Shown: in pieces, positions 1-12,160 of the stretch
Layout of the letters: every line of letters starts with the position of its first letter
Numbering within the stretch: the first letter of the stretch is position 1
NCBI RefSeq assembly: GCF_023101765.2
Contig: NC_064225.1
Coordinates: 1,612,001 to 1,676,000 of the forward strand
From: Spodoptera frugiperda
Taxonomy: Eukaryota > Arthropoda > Insecta > Lepidoptera > Noctuidae
Reading direction: 5' to 3'
DNA: 64,000 nucleotides
Translations under genes and position numbers: made by a program
Notes under the pieces: model-generated
The model's database searches: none
What the model saw: the letters and a program-made list of their open reading frames with translations, nothing else
Told to the model about the DNA's origin: nothing

Positions 1-589
1 TCAAAGTAACACCACTCCTTTTGCAACCAAATAAAAAATATATAATATAAGTACAGAAAGAAGGAAATTCGTCAATAGGACTCCCAATTACTGTCGCTAC
101 GCCTTTCGCAACCATTATACGATTGAATGGACAAATTAACCATTCGATACTAACAAACAGTTACTCGGTACACAATAAAGATGTTTTACTCTAACTAGGG
201 ACCTGTTTTGACTCATCTTATTCCTTACAAATGATTCTCGCCCTTATAACGTAAGCCTTAGGGGATTGTTTCCTGTAAATAATTAATTTCGAAAGAAAAT
301 CTTGATGTATTTCCCTTGAGTGAGTGGATGTTTTGTTAGGATTGGTTGCTTGTTTTTCTGTGAGGATTTAGTTTTAAATACTAGGTAGAAGAATTTAATT
401 TAGTACACTTTAAAGATTTTCTTTCCTTTATTCACAAATATACAGTCTATTGCTCTTCCACTACGTTACATAATGACTGACAAAGTAAGGTATAAGTATA
501 TACATAAGTACTATGCAACAGTCACTTTAAGTACTATATAATATAACAGTCATTTTTGAAAAGCTAAAGTCTATAATATGAGTATATAA

Positions 590-735
590 AGATGAAGAGT
601 TAGGTTTTTTGGTTGATCATGCTAATCTTAGGAACTACTAGTCCGATTTGATTTTATTTTTTTTGTGTTGTATAGTGCATTTATCGTAGAAGGCTACAGG
701 TTACACAACACGCCGTGATGGGGGATATAACAGTT
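590..735 (+). mobile_element. Helitron-like fragment
   Basis: AGATGAAGAGTTAGGTTTTT and AACTACTAGTCCGATTTGAT, TAGTGCATTTATCGTAGAAG match the element at 30877. Confidence 0.45.
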
Positions 736-1678
736 ACTTTAAAAAAATATGTAGTTTAAGTATGTATAAAGAGTGGAACACTTTGCCAGAGTCTGTGTTT
801 CCTAATGGGTATAACGTGTATTCAAGACCCGGGTGAGAATATGTTGCTTATGGGCAGACGTGCTCCATCGAAGGCTGCATTGTCGCTTACTATCGGGCGA
901 GATATGGGTGAAGCGCATACCTTTTACCAATATAAATAAAATCACATGTAGGTATATACATAGGGGGTTAAACTATTGTTATATTAAGGGCACAATTCCA
1001 AACACTGTGATAGATACCGAGTAATTTTTCGAAACACTCGATAAAATTAACCGATTCATCACTTTTTGCTCTAAAATCGCACTTCAAAGCCAAAAGTTCG
1101 CACTTGCAAATTCAAAGTCAAAGTCAAAGTTATTCAATAATAATCTGAACTTCATCTACGATAAATGAATGAGATAAAAACTGCAGTCAAAAGAGCATAC
1201 TATCTCCTCGCAACCGATAGCTTCGCCAGCGAATATACATAAAGAAAGCTCTTTTAGCTCAAACCATCTAGATCCCAATCAGCCACTGGCAAGTATTGAA
1301 AACTTTTCTAACACCTACCTTCAAAGGATTTTTCAACTCATTCTCATTGCGTCCCGGAGTTCGAAAAGTTTTTTTTTTTATCGACTCTCTAATAAAAGTT
1401 TCGACAGACCAGTAGGGCCTTTCGATTTATATGCTAATTTATTCTTTCCAGCTACTTGTGGGGCGTTATAGTGTGTTTTAGGTAGACAGGTAATGAAAAG
1501 AAAGGTTATTTTAATATTTTATGCTAGCGCCTGATGCAACTGTGAGGCAACGTGTTGTAGGTTTGAGAATAGGTATTGATTATTGCGTCAGGCGCTTTGT
1601 ACAGTTAGAAGTTTTAGGAAATGTAATATTACTTTTACAGGCACTGTGTATAAGATTAAAATAGTGTTTTGTTTGTAA

Positions 1679-1914
1679 GTGTGGGAGAGTGGCATGCTTG
1701 TAGGCCGACTCAACGGTGTGATACCAGGACTTTACCGAAAATGGACGTGAAACAACGTTTGCGTTGTGTTTCGTTGTATATTGTGTTTGTATACCAGTCT
1801 TCTCAGTCTCCGATCCCCCAACAACGCTTAAATTCCTAACGCCTCTGGTACTTCGGGCGTCTATGGGTGGCGGCGATTGCTTACCATAAGATAATCCGTC
1901 TGCTCATTTACATA
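1679..1914 (-). repeat. Dispersed repeat family D
   Basis: GTGGGAGAGTGGCATGCTTG through CGGCGATTGCTTACCATAAG, reverse orientation. Confidence 0.65.
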
Positions 1915-2339
1915 GAAAGCAGTTACTTCAATATTACAAACGACACTCCAATTTAATTCATCAATCATCAGTCTAGACCAGACTACATAAAATTACCTTC
2001 AAAACTGACATATACCGCAACAAACACAATTGCACATGTACCCCCTTTAGGGACTATCATCTCACCCAATCGAATCTAAAAAACAGTTCCAAACTTAACA
2101 AAGACTATCAAAATCGAGGATCCTGGAGGTGCAATTAGAAATTTAACACAAAACGGTTGACCTCTCGGTTTCGACCAATATAACGGTGCCTGAGGGAAAT
2201 CAATGTACACTTTATTGCTAGCACGCTACGATCCACATTTTTTAAGTATAGGAAATGAAACAAACGGAGATTTTAATGGATTTCGAGTTTGAGTGCCGTG
2301 TTTCTGTTTTAGACTACTGCTATATTAGGTTGGCTGGTA

Positions 2340-2435
2340 TAGGTTTGGCTGGTAGAAAATGCCTACATCATTAAGCCCACCTTGTACACATTGATGTGCA
2401 TAAAGAGTAATAAATAAATAAAATAAATAGTATTG
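2340..2435 (+). mobile_element. Non-LTR retrotransposon 3' end (jockey/CR1-type tail)
   Basis: GGTTTGGCTGGTAGAAAATG CCT, then TTAAGCCCACCTTGTACA and a (TAAA)n-like tail. The same end occurs at 6002-6100. Confidence 0.55.
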
Positions 2436-2484
2436 TATTTGAAACTTTCCGTCAATCTTAAATGAATCTATACCCAGACTGAGA

Positions 2485-2618
2485 TTTGTGTATGTGTTTG
2501 AGTCTGTGTGTGTGAGTGCATGTGTGTGTGTGTGTGTGTGTCTTGTGTGCCTATGTATGTGTGTGAGTATGTTTAAGTCTGTGTGTGTGTATTTATGTAT
2601 GTGTATATAACTGTGTGT
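2485..2618 (+). repeat. (TG)n-rich microsatellite
   Basis: Interrupted TG repeat, with the longest pure run near 2520-2540. Confidence 0.9.
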
Positions 2619-2619
2619 C

Positions 2620-3980
2620 GAGCAAAATAATCATTATATTAATGGAAACTCTACCTTGCGTATTGCTATGAATTTCTCAAACACTATTTAAAAATAAGCC
2701 CAGAAAATATCATAAGATTTTTTTACACAAAACTACAAAATTTTACCTCGAAAATTCCCTTTTCTTGCACCAACACTTTCTATTACATGTTGGCAATAAA
2801 TCCTCTCACTTAATCGGCTCTTATACTTTATTTCCTGTTAGTTTCGTTAAATTCTTAGAGGCTTTCACACATTACACGGTTTCAGTGAAAATGTTCTGCT
2901 CTGTTTAATAATGTATAGTGAGAAAACCTTTTAAAAAAAGTCTTAAGTATTTTTTTCTTGTATTATTTCCTGTATGAAAGTGCGACCTCGTTACCGTGAA
3001 TCCGATTAAGGGATTGTGGGTTCAATGTTTAAGTTGGGTAAGGTATTATTGGAGACTAGTTTCTGCCAGCCGCTTCGCCTGTTCCTGTGGAACAAAAGTA
3101 TCCTATTAACCAAGTCAGCTTATACTCTGCATGCATTCAACCATCCAATGCGATGTTTGTCCGTCAAACACGCTGAAATTACTAAACGAATTTTGGTGAA
3201 ATTTGGTATACAGATAAGGTATGAACTGACTTGGGTGATAGGAATTCGTTTTGTATAATTACCCCCTATTGACTTTTTTTAAATGAATTATTTATTATAC
3301 GGTACATTCGAATCAATAGCGCGTTCGGCGCTCTTATTGCTTGGTTCATTCGAGCCGGCCAATCAGAGCGCCCAACGCGCTCTCGTTTCGATTACTTTAA
3401 ACGTAAAGCAAACTTGTACTAATGGTACTGCTGGTTTTAGAATCGCTAGAATTATTAGGAATGCTAGAATTGCTGGGATTACTGGGATTTTGGTTCCTCC
3501 AAAAAACTTAACCTTGCCAAAAGCCTCTTGACATACCTAAACCAAAAAACTGTACGTAACAACCCTGTTACCATATTTATATTTTTCATACTACAACAGA
3601 ACTTAGTATGAAATTCCTAAAAGTTGAATGAAGTAGGAACTTCATTCAGCTCCAAATCAATCACATATGAATTACCAAAAGCGAAATTAAACAAACATCA
3701 CCATAATTTAAACAAACGTATCGAATGAACACTCTTGAATCGATTATGTAAACTAAATTAGTCGATTGTGATAATCAAAACGGGTTCAATTAGTGAAATC
3801 GATTGTCCTCTGTCTGTCTGTTTGTCTGTAAACAGTATAGTCATTCAATCAACTTGATTTGATGACACTACTGGACTGTTGTTGTGAATACTGTGAAATT
3901 GAAGTTAGCAAATATTGTTGTATTGGGTGTATTTTTAGATCTATTGTAGGTAGTTGTTTGAAGTTGTGCAGTATTCAATT
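2620..3980. other. Intergenic stretch with small repeat remnants
   Basis: It contains a remnant with TGAAATTTGGTATACAGATA and GAACTGACTTGGGTGATAGG (3165-3253), also partly seen near 43677, and a small self-complementary block around GCGCTC/GAGCGC at 3317-3391 that recurs at 30138-30215. Otherwise nothing recognised. Confidence 0.45.
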
Positions 3981-3984
3981 TCGT

Positions 3985-4206
3985 TTTTTTATGGTATAAG
4001 CCGGTAAACGACACCTGATGGTAAGCAATCGCCGCCGCCCATGGACACCCGAAACACCAGAGGCGTCACAAGTGCGTTGCCGGCCTTTTAGGGGTTAGGA
4101 ATTTAAGGGTTGTTGAGGAATCGACAGTATGTATGAATTTAAGGGTTGTTGGGGAATCGGGGATTAGGAAGATGGATTTGGAAAGGGGTAATTAAGCCTC
4201 CGGTAA
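3985..4206 (+). repeat. Dispersed repeat family D, 5' part
   Basis: TTTTTTATGGTATAAGCCGG through GTAATTAAGCCTCCGGTAA; the AATTTAAGGGTTGTT block is duplicated inside (4097-4155). Confidence 0.65.
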
Positions 4207-4530
4207 AAAGACTTATAATAAAAAATTAAATCATTATTTCACAAATCTCAGTTACCTGTAATCACGAGTTAATTACACCAATTACCTCAGCACCGATTGT
4301 GTTCACAAGCATACTTGATTGATTTCATATTATTATGGCATTGTTCGCGATGATGTTCATTCGCTAAAGGTATAATCGAATAATATGATAATTGGGTTTG
4401 ATAATTGAGATGCTTTTTTTTACTTTTTCAATAGAAACTAAAGAGTAGTATGTTCGTGTCAAATAGTATTTATTAATACCCCTACGGGCGTTTTTCCATC
4501 AGAGCATATTACCAAGATGTAATAGCTAAG

Positions 4531-4732
4531 CTTGCGTTGTGTGAGTGAGGTTACCGGAGGCCCAATTACCCCTCTTTCCAATCTTCCCAATCCCCGATTT
4601 CCCCAACAACCCTTAAATTCCAAAAAGCCAGTCACATACTTGTAACACTTCTGGTGTATCAGGTGTCCATTGGTGACGGCGATCGCTTACCATCAGGTGA
4701 TCCGTCTGCTCGTTTATCGGCTTATACCATAA
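4531..4732 (-). repeat. Dispersed repeat family D, inserted beside a MITE M fragment
   Basis: CTTGCGTTGTGTGAGTGAGG through TCGGCTTATACCATAAGAAA; MITE M sequence (4497-4530) abuts it. Confidence 0.65.
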
Positions 4733-5189
4733 GAAAAAAATAAGTTCACCCTTTCATGAATACGAATTAAATTAACCACCAAACCATCCTCAATAAAATC
4801 ACCTCCATTTTGAAATTCAAAGGTCACATATCTAAATATAGTCATTCTTTGGAGTTTCTTCCCCTAATATCCATTCGAGTCACGTACTAACCCACATGAA
4901 ATAAAAAATGCTTGAAATTCCAACCCTTAGCTAATTTACATAGAGCACTTAATGCCCTAGCAAGTTGTGAGATAGCGAGCTACTAACGGCTTATGTTAGT
5001 GGACTCTTGGTCTTAGAGTGGGGGCTTAGTGAGAGCGATTTGTAAATGTAGAAGTCGTATCTGAATGTAAGTGTCACGATAAATAACTACCTATACTTTC
5101 AATCTAATCAGCTTGGGTAGGTGTTGTGCAGTGTTCTTTTTCTATGGAGAGAAGTTTCTAAGTCATATATAGGTACGAATTATGAGTAA

Positions 5190-5446
5190 TGCGACATCCC
5201 GCGTGAGCGATCTAGACGCGAAGACGATGCGAAAAAACGGTCAAAATCTATTGACGTGGCCTATGTGACCAACTGCACGTTGGACACGGTGAGCGATCAA
5301 TTAATTGACTTGATATTTTCGCGCGAAATAGTCGTGCTACTCGTGGTGCGGTCACCTTTTTGTTTGTAATGTCGGAAACAGAAACCAAACAAAACCGTTT
5401 CGCTTCGCGTTCGCTTCTAGATCGCTCACGCGGGACGTCGCGGAAC
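5190..5446. mobile_element. MITE-like element with terminal inverted repeats of about 40 bp
   Basis: The left end ATCCCGCGTGAGCGATCTAG and right end CTAGATCGCTCACGCGGGAC are inverted, with CGAAACGG/CCGTTTCG-like pairing inside. No protein recognised. Confidence 0.65.
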
Positions 5447-6001
5447 ATAGCTCACAACTAATTTGCGTTTTGGTTTGAAGGTCGTATTGGTTTAGATACA
5501 TTGCTTTCTCTGTATTTCTTTTGATCATCTAATAGATCTTCCTCATAAACTTTTCAAAATATACTTTCAGAGATTATCAACTCAAACCAACAACCAAACA
5601 TCTTCCCACATTACATGAATGTGTATAAAGAAAAATCGCTGTAACTAGCACCACGCCTCACTCGGCGGATTAAGACAGGACCGAACTTAACATTGTTACG
5701 CAGTTACCAGATAAGAGGAACTGTACGTACTAGTAGAAAAACTCTGAATTAAAAACTTTATCCTGTAGTTACCTCTACCATGAGTTTGAAGCAATAGTAA
5801 TTGTCGTGATCTTTACTATAAGTAGTATGTATGTATTATATGTAGATAGTATATGTAATGTTATTATGTAGGTACATATATTATATTATGTAGGTACATA
5901 TATATATTTGTGTAAGTATATTGTATTTTTTTTTTCACTTGAGCTTTCTTGATTTGCTTGCTCCGTGCACCTACCACTGGTTTCTCATTGCATCACCTGA
6001 A

Positions 6002-6102
6002 GGTTTGGCTGGTAGAAAATGCCTAAGGCATTAAGCCCACCTAATGTACAAATGTAATTCATGTGCATAAAGAATAAATAAATAAAATAAAATAAATAAT
6101 TG
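6002..6102 (+). mobile_element. Non-LTR retrotransposon 3' end (second copy)
   Basis: AGGTTTGGCTGGTAGAAAAT, ATTAAGCCCACCTAATGTAC and a (AAATAAAT)n tail, matching the copy at 2340. Confidence 0.55.
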
Positions 6103-6175
6103 TAGATAGTTGCTAGCGACGATGCAAATTGTTTGTATGTCAAATTTTATTTCCATAGGTGACCGGTAAAGGCAA

Positions 6176-6460
6176 GCAACGTCACGCCTTTTATCCCCGA
6201 TGGGGTAGGCAGAGGTGCACATTGCAACACGTAATGCCTCAATACAATGTACACTAAATTTTCACCATTTGTGTTATAAGTGCTATGTAATAGGGGTGAG
6301 CCTATTGCCATATACTGGACACAATTCCAGACTCCGTGCTACTACTGAGAAATTTTTCGGAAAACCGAAAAAACCCCAGTAATACTTTGCCCGACCCGGA
6401 AATCGAACCCGAGACCCCTTGTCCGGCAGTCGCACTTGCGACCAATCAACCAACGAGGCA
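6176..6460 (-). mobile_element. SINE family A, near full length
   Basis: The minus strand begins TGCCTCGTTGGTTGATTGGT, with a degenerate internal promoter and a B-box-like GGGTTCGATTTCC, and ends in GGGGATAAAAGGCGTGACGTTGC. It resembles noctuid tRNA-derived SINEs of the HaSE type (recalled, not searched). Confidence 0.8.
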
Positions 6461-6639
6461 CCGGTAGAGGCGTTGTATAATTTGACATACAACATATTTA
6501 CGTCGTCGCTAACGACTATCGACAAATACTATTGCTTCAAACTTATGGTAGAGTTCCTGAACGCTACCGTGATCTTAAGCTAACTGAACGAGTTATTTCT
6601 AGGAAGAAATTATGTATGTGTGTGATAATCTATTAACAT

Positions 6640-6745
6640 CAACAGCCTAAAAGTGGCCACTGCTGACCAAAGGCTTCTTCTCGTACGGAGAAAATTTGAG
6701 CATCAATCACCACGATTGCTCAATGCAGGTTGGCGAATTAAAACA
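6640..6745 (-). mobile_element. SINE family B, 3' fragment
   Basis: AAGTGGCCACTGCTGACCAA through GCAGGTTGGCGAATT matches the 3' half of the SINE at 17334 in reverse. Confidence 0.65.
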
Positions 6746-6875
6746 TGCTACGAAGATGTAATAGCTAAGCTGTGAATCTATGTGACTGTTTCCACTGATA
6801 GTATCAGCTATGTAGTTTTGCGAGGAAGATGCGCAACTTGAGTATCCAATGAATCGATTGTACACTCGATCTGCG
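6743..6875. mobile_element. MITE family M, partial
   Basis: ACATGCTACGAAGATGTAAT through ATTGTACACTCGATCTGCGC. Confidence 0.55.
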
Positions 6876-7152
6876 CATCTGATTTCTAGAATTTAGTTGG
6901 TAATGATTTCTAGAATTTCTTAAATGAGCTAAACCTGTTAGCTATCTGTTTATTAGCCAACCAGCAAGGCCACATACAAATATTGGCTACCTAAGTATGG
7001 TTGACCAAGGCTTCTACTACCTAATACTTATAAATAAAATTGGAGTGTCTGTTTGTGATAATGAAATAACCGTTTGTGAATTATGAATACACAGTTTATA
7101 CGATATTATAAACCAAAAAATATTTTTTTAACAATTCTTGTCTATCTGTTTT

Positions 7153-7322
7153 GTTTTTTGTATAAGCCGGTAAACGAGCACATTGATCACCTGATGGTAA
7201 ACAATCGCTGCCGCTCATGGACAGCCGAAACACTAGAGACGTTACAAGTGTGTTATTTATGGGGGTTAGGAATTTAAGTGTTGTTGGGAATTTGGGGTTT
7301 GACATGGTTAGGAATTGGGCCT
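7153..7322 (+). repeat. Dispersed repeat family D, 5' part
   Basis: TTTTTTGTATAAGCCGGTAA through TGGTTAGGAATTGGGCCTG. Confidence 0.6.
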
Positions 7323-7696
7323 GTCTGTTTGTTCACGGTTTTTGTAGCTGATGTCCAAAGGACTTACTAAACCTATTTTTATTAGTCACAAATTCCGTAA
7401 TCACGGAAGCGAAGCCGCAGGCATGAGCTAGTAGATTTTTAATATAAAAAGAATAACTTTCAAACACTTGGCGAACTTTAACCAAGTTTCGCCAGTGACC
7501 GTACGAACGGGCCACTGGTGATAACAAGTTTAGTCGAAAAAGTTTTTACTCAAAACTGTTTGAAAGAAAAACTCCTTTGCCTCAGGCCTTTTTTGGGAGA
7601 CTGTACTTAGCTGATCAGATGGGGAGTTATGATTGTGGAGATTTTTTCTTTTTAAGAGATAATAATGGAATGAAATTATGCGTTGTTTGTAGTCAA

Positions 7697-9180
7697 GAAA
7701 GTTGGTCGAGTGGTCGCAAGTGCGACTGCCGGACAAGGGGTCTCAGGTCGGGCAAAGTACGACTGGGCTTTTTTCAGCTTTTCAAAAATTTCTCAGTAGT
7801 AGCACGGAGTCTTTTTTTTTTTTTTTTCAGGGGGGAAAATCATCCAATGACTTCTCTCGCCAGGGCAAAGCGAGAGGGAGTGTCAGACTCTTACTGACTA
7901 AAAACCACCCCGTTCCTACTCCTGCTTGTCGAGCCGGAGCCCCGGTAAACCCGCTAGGTTGTCCGCAGCTCCGGATTAAGCATCAGCCCTACTGGGCTCC
8001 ATCTGTGGTGGTCTGATGGCTCTTTGAGGCGCGCGCGGAACGCAACGCGCCGCACGCACGGGTCTGGTTCTGGTCGGGCGGCGAGCTACCCTTGCTCGTC
8101 GTCCGCAGACCCGCACTTACGGTGGCCGGAGATCGTCACGCGATCCCCGACGCCCGGAGTGTCTTTCGCGTCGGCTGGGGCGTGAGGAAGTTCGTTCCCT
8201 CACGCGTCCCGCCTCCTCCTTAACTAGCATAACTGCTTCGCAGAAGGAGGAGACGGCGTCCCAGTCCCCCTCGCTCCGCACCATGGCCTGAACCAAAGCC
8301 GGACGCGAGAGGTCGCCGTCGCCGATCACTTCCCTGAGGGCACGGCGGTGTTCAGCCCACGCAGGGCAGACCGCAACCGTGTGTTCCACCGTGTCCTCCG
8401 GGCGGTCTTCGCAGTGATGACACCCGGGCGTTTCCTCCCGCCCAATCAAAAACAGGAACCTACCGAAACTCCCATGTCCGGTAAGCACCTGCGTCAGGCG
8501 GTAGGTGAGGACGCCATGGCGCCTCTCTAGCCACTCCTCAAAGAGGGGACTTACCGCTGCAATGACAGCGAGCCCAGCCCTCGGTTGCGACAGTCGTTGC
8601 TGCCAATCCGCCATGAGATCGCGCCGGAGCTCGTCCCGCCACGCACTAATCTGGCGCGGCAGCGGAGTTTCGCCCCGGCGACGCGCGTCGGCGCGCAGAC
8701 TATAGACGCGCGCGAGCACTTTCGCCTCCAAATCCCACGGCGGTAATCCGGCAAGGAGGTTCGCCGCCTCCCCGGAGATCGTGCGATATCCACGGATCAC
8801 CCGGATGGCCATGACCCTCTGGGACGTGAGCAGCGTCCGAGTTGGCCGCCGCATCAAGTTCGGCGCCCACACTGGGGCGCCGTAGAGGGCCATGGACCGC
8901 ACGATCCCCGCATACAACCTCCGGCAGGAGGCATTTGGCCCCCGAGGTTGGGCAGGAGCCGCTTAAGCGCAGCCCCCGTCCGTTCCAACTTAGGAGCCAA
9001 ACGTCGGAAGTAGTCTAGAATTGTGCCCAGTATATGGCAACAGGGTCACCCTCTATTAAATGGGACTCAACCCCTGTTACATGGGACTTAAAACAAAAAT
9101 GGTGAAAATTGGGTAGCGGCATTACGTGCCGTAATGAGCAAGGAAGGGGTAGGCAGAGGTGCCTACCCTTTCGAGGATAA
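7697..9180 (+). mobile_element. tRNA-derived SINE (family A) split by the R1-like insertion
   Basis: The SINE head runs 7697-7812 (tRNA-like box A region, then GCACGGAGTCT) and the body resumes at 9012 with AGTCTAGAATTGTGCCCAGT, ending near 9180 at GGGGTAGGCAGAGGTG. Intact copies (for example 48511-48776) show these two pieces contiguous. AGTCT occurs at both junctions as a short target duplication. Confidence 0.85.
7811..9014 (-). mobile_element. 5'-truncated R1-like non-LTR retrotransposon
   Basis: The minus strand encodes the C-terminal part of an R1-clade reverse transcriptase polyprotein: LYAGIVRSMALYGAPVWA, and near the end a zinc-knuckle-like C-x2-C-x9-H-x4-C (CHHC...HTVAVC). The open frame spans 8117-8917. 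Homology continues upstream to about 9014 (YFRRLAPKLERTGAALKRLL), but in another frame, so there is a frameshift between 8918 and 8975. The element is GC-rich against its AT-rich surroundings. Its 3' UTR ends in poly(A), seen as poly(T) at 7811-7827. It sits inside a SINE copy (7697-9180). Confidence 0.85.
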
Positions 9181-9534
9181 TCTTCATTGAACAATATTGT
9201 AGTGCATCCGCAAACGTATCAAATAAAGAAAAAAGTTTGAAATGTTGGGGGTTCAAGTTCTACTTATAGGGGCGAGGTGTCACACACACTAAAAGTTACT
9301 TTATGTATTCATTAGCCGATTTTTAAAGTAAAAATCTTAAAACGCAGTGCGTATAGGATAGAAGGACCGGCTTTATGTTATCAATAGTGAGTTGAGCATT
9401 TTCATAATGTAAGAAAAAGAGTTTAAATCTTTCTGTATTTAGTGATTTAGCAAATTATGACGTAATATTAACTAATGTTGTGAGCACGGAAAAACAGTTA
9501 TTAGCTTGTAGGTCTAACAGAACTCTGCTTTGCT

Positions 9535-10112
9535 ATGCTACGCAATGCTATGCTATGCTATGCTATGATATATGCTATACTATATGCTATATGCTGCGTG
9601 CTATATGCTGTATGCTACATGCTGCATGCTGCATGTTGTATGCTGTATGTTGTATGCTATGCATATAGCATGGGACTTAAAACAAACAGCATTGTATGGT
9701 GTATGCTATATGCTGTATGCTGCATGCTGTGCTACCCTATGATTTATACTGTATGCTATGCTACGCTGTGCTGTGCTATGCTAGGGTATGCTTTGCTACA
9801 CTACGCTATGCCACGCTATGCTATGCTACGCTATGCTATGCTATGCTATGCTATGCTATGCTATGCTACGCTATGCTATGCTATGCTATGCTATGCTATG
9901 CTATGCTATGCTATGCTATGCCATGCCATGCTATGCTATGCTATGCTATGCTATGCTATGCTATGCTATGCTATGCTATGCTTTGCTATGCTATGCTATG
10001 CTATGCTATGCTAAGCTATGCTATGCTATGCTATGCCATGCTATGCTATGCTGTGCTATGCTATGCTATGCTATGCTATGCCATGCTATGCTATGCTATG
10101 CTATGCTATGCA
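9535..10112 (+). repeat. Pentanucleotide (TATGC)n satellite array, first
   Basis: After an irregular lead-in (9535-9780, with TGCTGCATGCTG-type variants) the array is almost pure TATGC to 10112 with scattered single substitutions. A 5-bp unit leaves several frames open, giving spurious reading frames of repeated LCYAM residues. Confidence 0.95.
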
Positions 10113-10188
10113 ATTGTGAGAAAACTGCAAAAATCTTCATAGCACTAGCAGTCAGATGCGTACGATGCGGGCCTGTGGACACGTACCT

Positions 10189-10377
10189 TATGTGGCCACT
10201 GCTGACTAAAGGCTCTCTCGCACAGAGAAGGTTTGACCGATTTGAAATGTTTGGCGATTTCAAATTTATAATTAAAAAGCCCAGGTTTCTTTACGAAGTT
10301 TACCTTCACTGTTTGTTAGTAATTGAGAAACTGAGAAAGTACATACATATAACTCGGAAAATGTCACATTGGTTGCA
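10189..10377 (-). mobile_element. SINE family B, 3' part, joined to a satellite array and a MITE end
   Basis: TGGCCACTGCTGACTAAAGG and the AACTCGGAAAATGTCACATT block identify the SINE in reverse. It abuts a terminal piece of the GTAAGCGTCCAC MITE (10148-10188), which follows the TATGC array. Confidence 0.65.
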
Positions 10378-10835
10378 CAATTATTATAGAATCAAATAAC
10401 AAACATAAAACTAAAAACACCAGAGACACACAAACAAGCTAACCAACCAAAAGCAAAGCACAATTCTGAGATCAAAAACAAAACGCTAATTATTTATTAT
10501 AAAAGGACTAAATAACCTTTCCTTGAAAACACTGCCAAGAAAGCACAACATTTGATTGTCCAATCAAAACAACAAAATAATACCACAATTTACTGGTTTT
10601 CGGATTGACAATAGATGAAAATTGCGAAGCGGTTTCTAAAAGGTGATCTGGTAGATATCAGAATCTATAGGTACAAATGTTATAATAACAAAGAGGAAAT
10701 ATTCGGTTGTTTGTTTGCATTATATGTACTTTGAAGTGACTGAGCGTTTTGGGAATTAATTTCACTAGCAGGAGAAACATAAGACATATCCGTGGTGGAC
10801 AATTTCAAACATATTATAATTAAAAATTATAAGTA

Positions 10836-10985
10836 CAGGTTTCCTCACGATGTTTTCCTTCACCGTTGGTCAGTGGAATCTGACTAATCTTTGAAAGTAT
10901 ACGTAACTCGGAAAAAGTCATAACGGTACTTGCCATTATTAGGTTTCAAACTCATGCATGAGCGCCAAGACTAAGCCACCATCAC
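10836..10985 (-). mobile_element. SINE family B, 5' half
   Basis: GTTTCCTCACGATGTTTTCC through TTAGGTTTCAAACTCATGCA gives the reverse of the SINE head and box B. Confidence 0.65.
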
Positions 10986-11489
10986 ATAATATAATATTAT
11001 TGAAGGAAAATCTTTGAAACTCTCGAGTGAAGCTATAGGTGGCAAGCCAGTGGTAAATAAATCAATCTTACTGTCCTTTGAGAGACGACAAAGGGCCGTC
11101 GAATTGTAAGCGTCACTTCAATTTAATATATCGAGGTATTTGAAATAACGACAGGCTTGTCAGTAATCGCTTCAGAGTCAACAACAACCTTTTATATTTA
11201 GATGAATTGTGTTCATTTCTATACGTTGTATATTAATTTAATGATATTAACATATTAACTATGTTATGCTATTCTCACATTTCACATTTGTTTTTGTCAA
11301 TACCATTTTTGTTGGCTCTTTGTCTTCGAAGCCTCATCTAGTTATTTAAGAGATTGACGTGTCAAAATATTATCTTGTTACCTATTTCAAATAAATATCA
11401 TTTATCATTTATCATGAAGCAATAATTAACTGCGCCATACAGGTTATATTAAAAGTGTAAATAAATTTTCGCAACTTTCTCAATATGAC

Positions 11490-12030
11490 TATGCTATGCT
11501 ATGCCATGCTATGCTACACTACGCTACGCTACACTACACTACGCTATGCTACGCAATGCTATGCTGTGCTGTGCTATGCTATGCTATGCTAGGTTATGCT
11601 ATGCTATGCTATGCTACGCTATGCTACGCTATGCTACGCTATGCTACGCTATGCTACGCTATGCTACGCTATGCTACGCTATGCTACGCTATGCTACGCT
11701 ATGCTACGCTATGCTACGCTATGCTATGCTATGCTATGCTATGCTATGCTATGCTATGCTATGCTATGCTATGCTATGCTATGCCATGCTATGCTATGCT
11801 ATGCTATGCTATGCTATGCTATGCTATGCTATGCTATGCTATGCTATGCTATGCTATGCTATGCTATGCTATGCTATTCTACGCTACGCTACGCTGTGCT
11901 ATGCTATGCTATGCTATGCTATGCTATGCTATGCTATGCCATGCTATGATGTGCTGTGTTGTGCTGCGCTGTGCAGTGTTGTGCTGTGCTGTGCTATGCT
12001 ATGCCTTGCTATGCTATGCTATGCCATGCT
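11490..12030 (+). repeat. Pentanucleotide (TATGC)n satellite array, second
   Basis: Mostly TATGC. A block at about 11615-11720 is a regular 10-bp higher-order unit, ATGCTACGCT, then pure TATGC resumes. The right end grades through TGTGC variants into the next array. Confidence 0.95.
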
Positions 12031-12160
12031 TGGCATGGCTTGGCATGGCTTGGCATGGCTTGGCATGGCTTGGCATGGCTTGGCATGGCTTGGCATGGCT
12101 TGGCATGGCTTGGCATGGCTTGGCATGGCTTGGCATGGCTTGGCATGGCTTGGCATGGCA
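12031..12160 (+). repeat. Decanucleotide array, 13 copies of TGGCATGGCT
   Basis: Thirteen tandem copies that are identical except at the last base. The array follows the TATGC array directly and appears derived from similar pentamers (TGGCA TGGCT). Confidence 0.95.

Noticed and set aside
7577..8016. Plus-strand frames of about 105 aa
   Set aside because: They cross a SINE head, a poly(T) run and a retrotransposon 3' UTR in the antisense direction.
8348..8793. Three frames overlapping the R1-like coding region
   Set aside because: Shadows of the GC-rich reverse transcriptase frame.
9480..10399. Long open frames with repeated LCYAM residues
   Set aside because: They are a by-product of the TATGC pentamer, which leaves several frames open; no protein features apart from the repeat.
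9535..12160. CRISPR-like regular repeats
   Set aside because: The units are contiguous 5- or 10-mers without spacers, in a eukaryotic genome.
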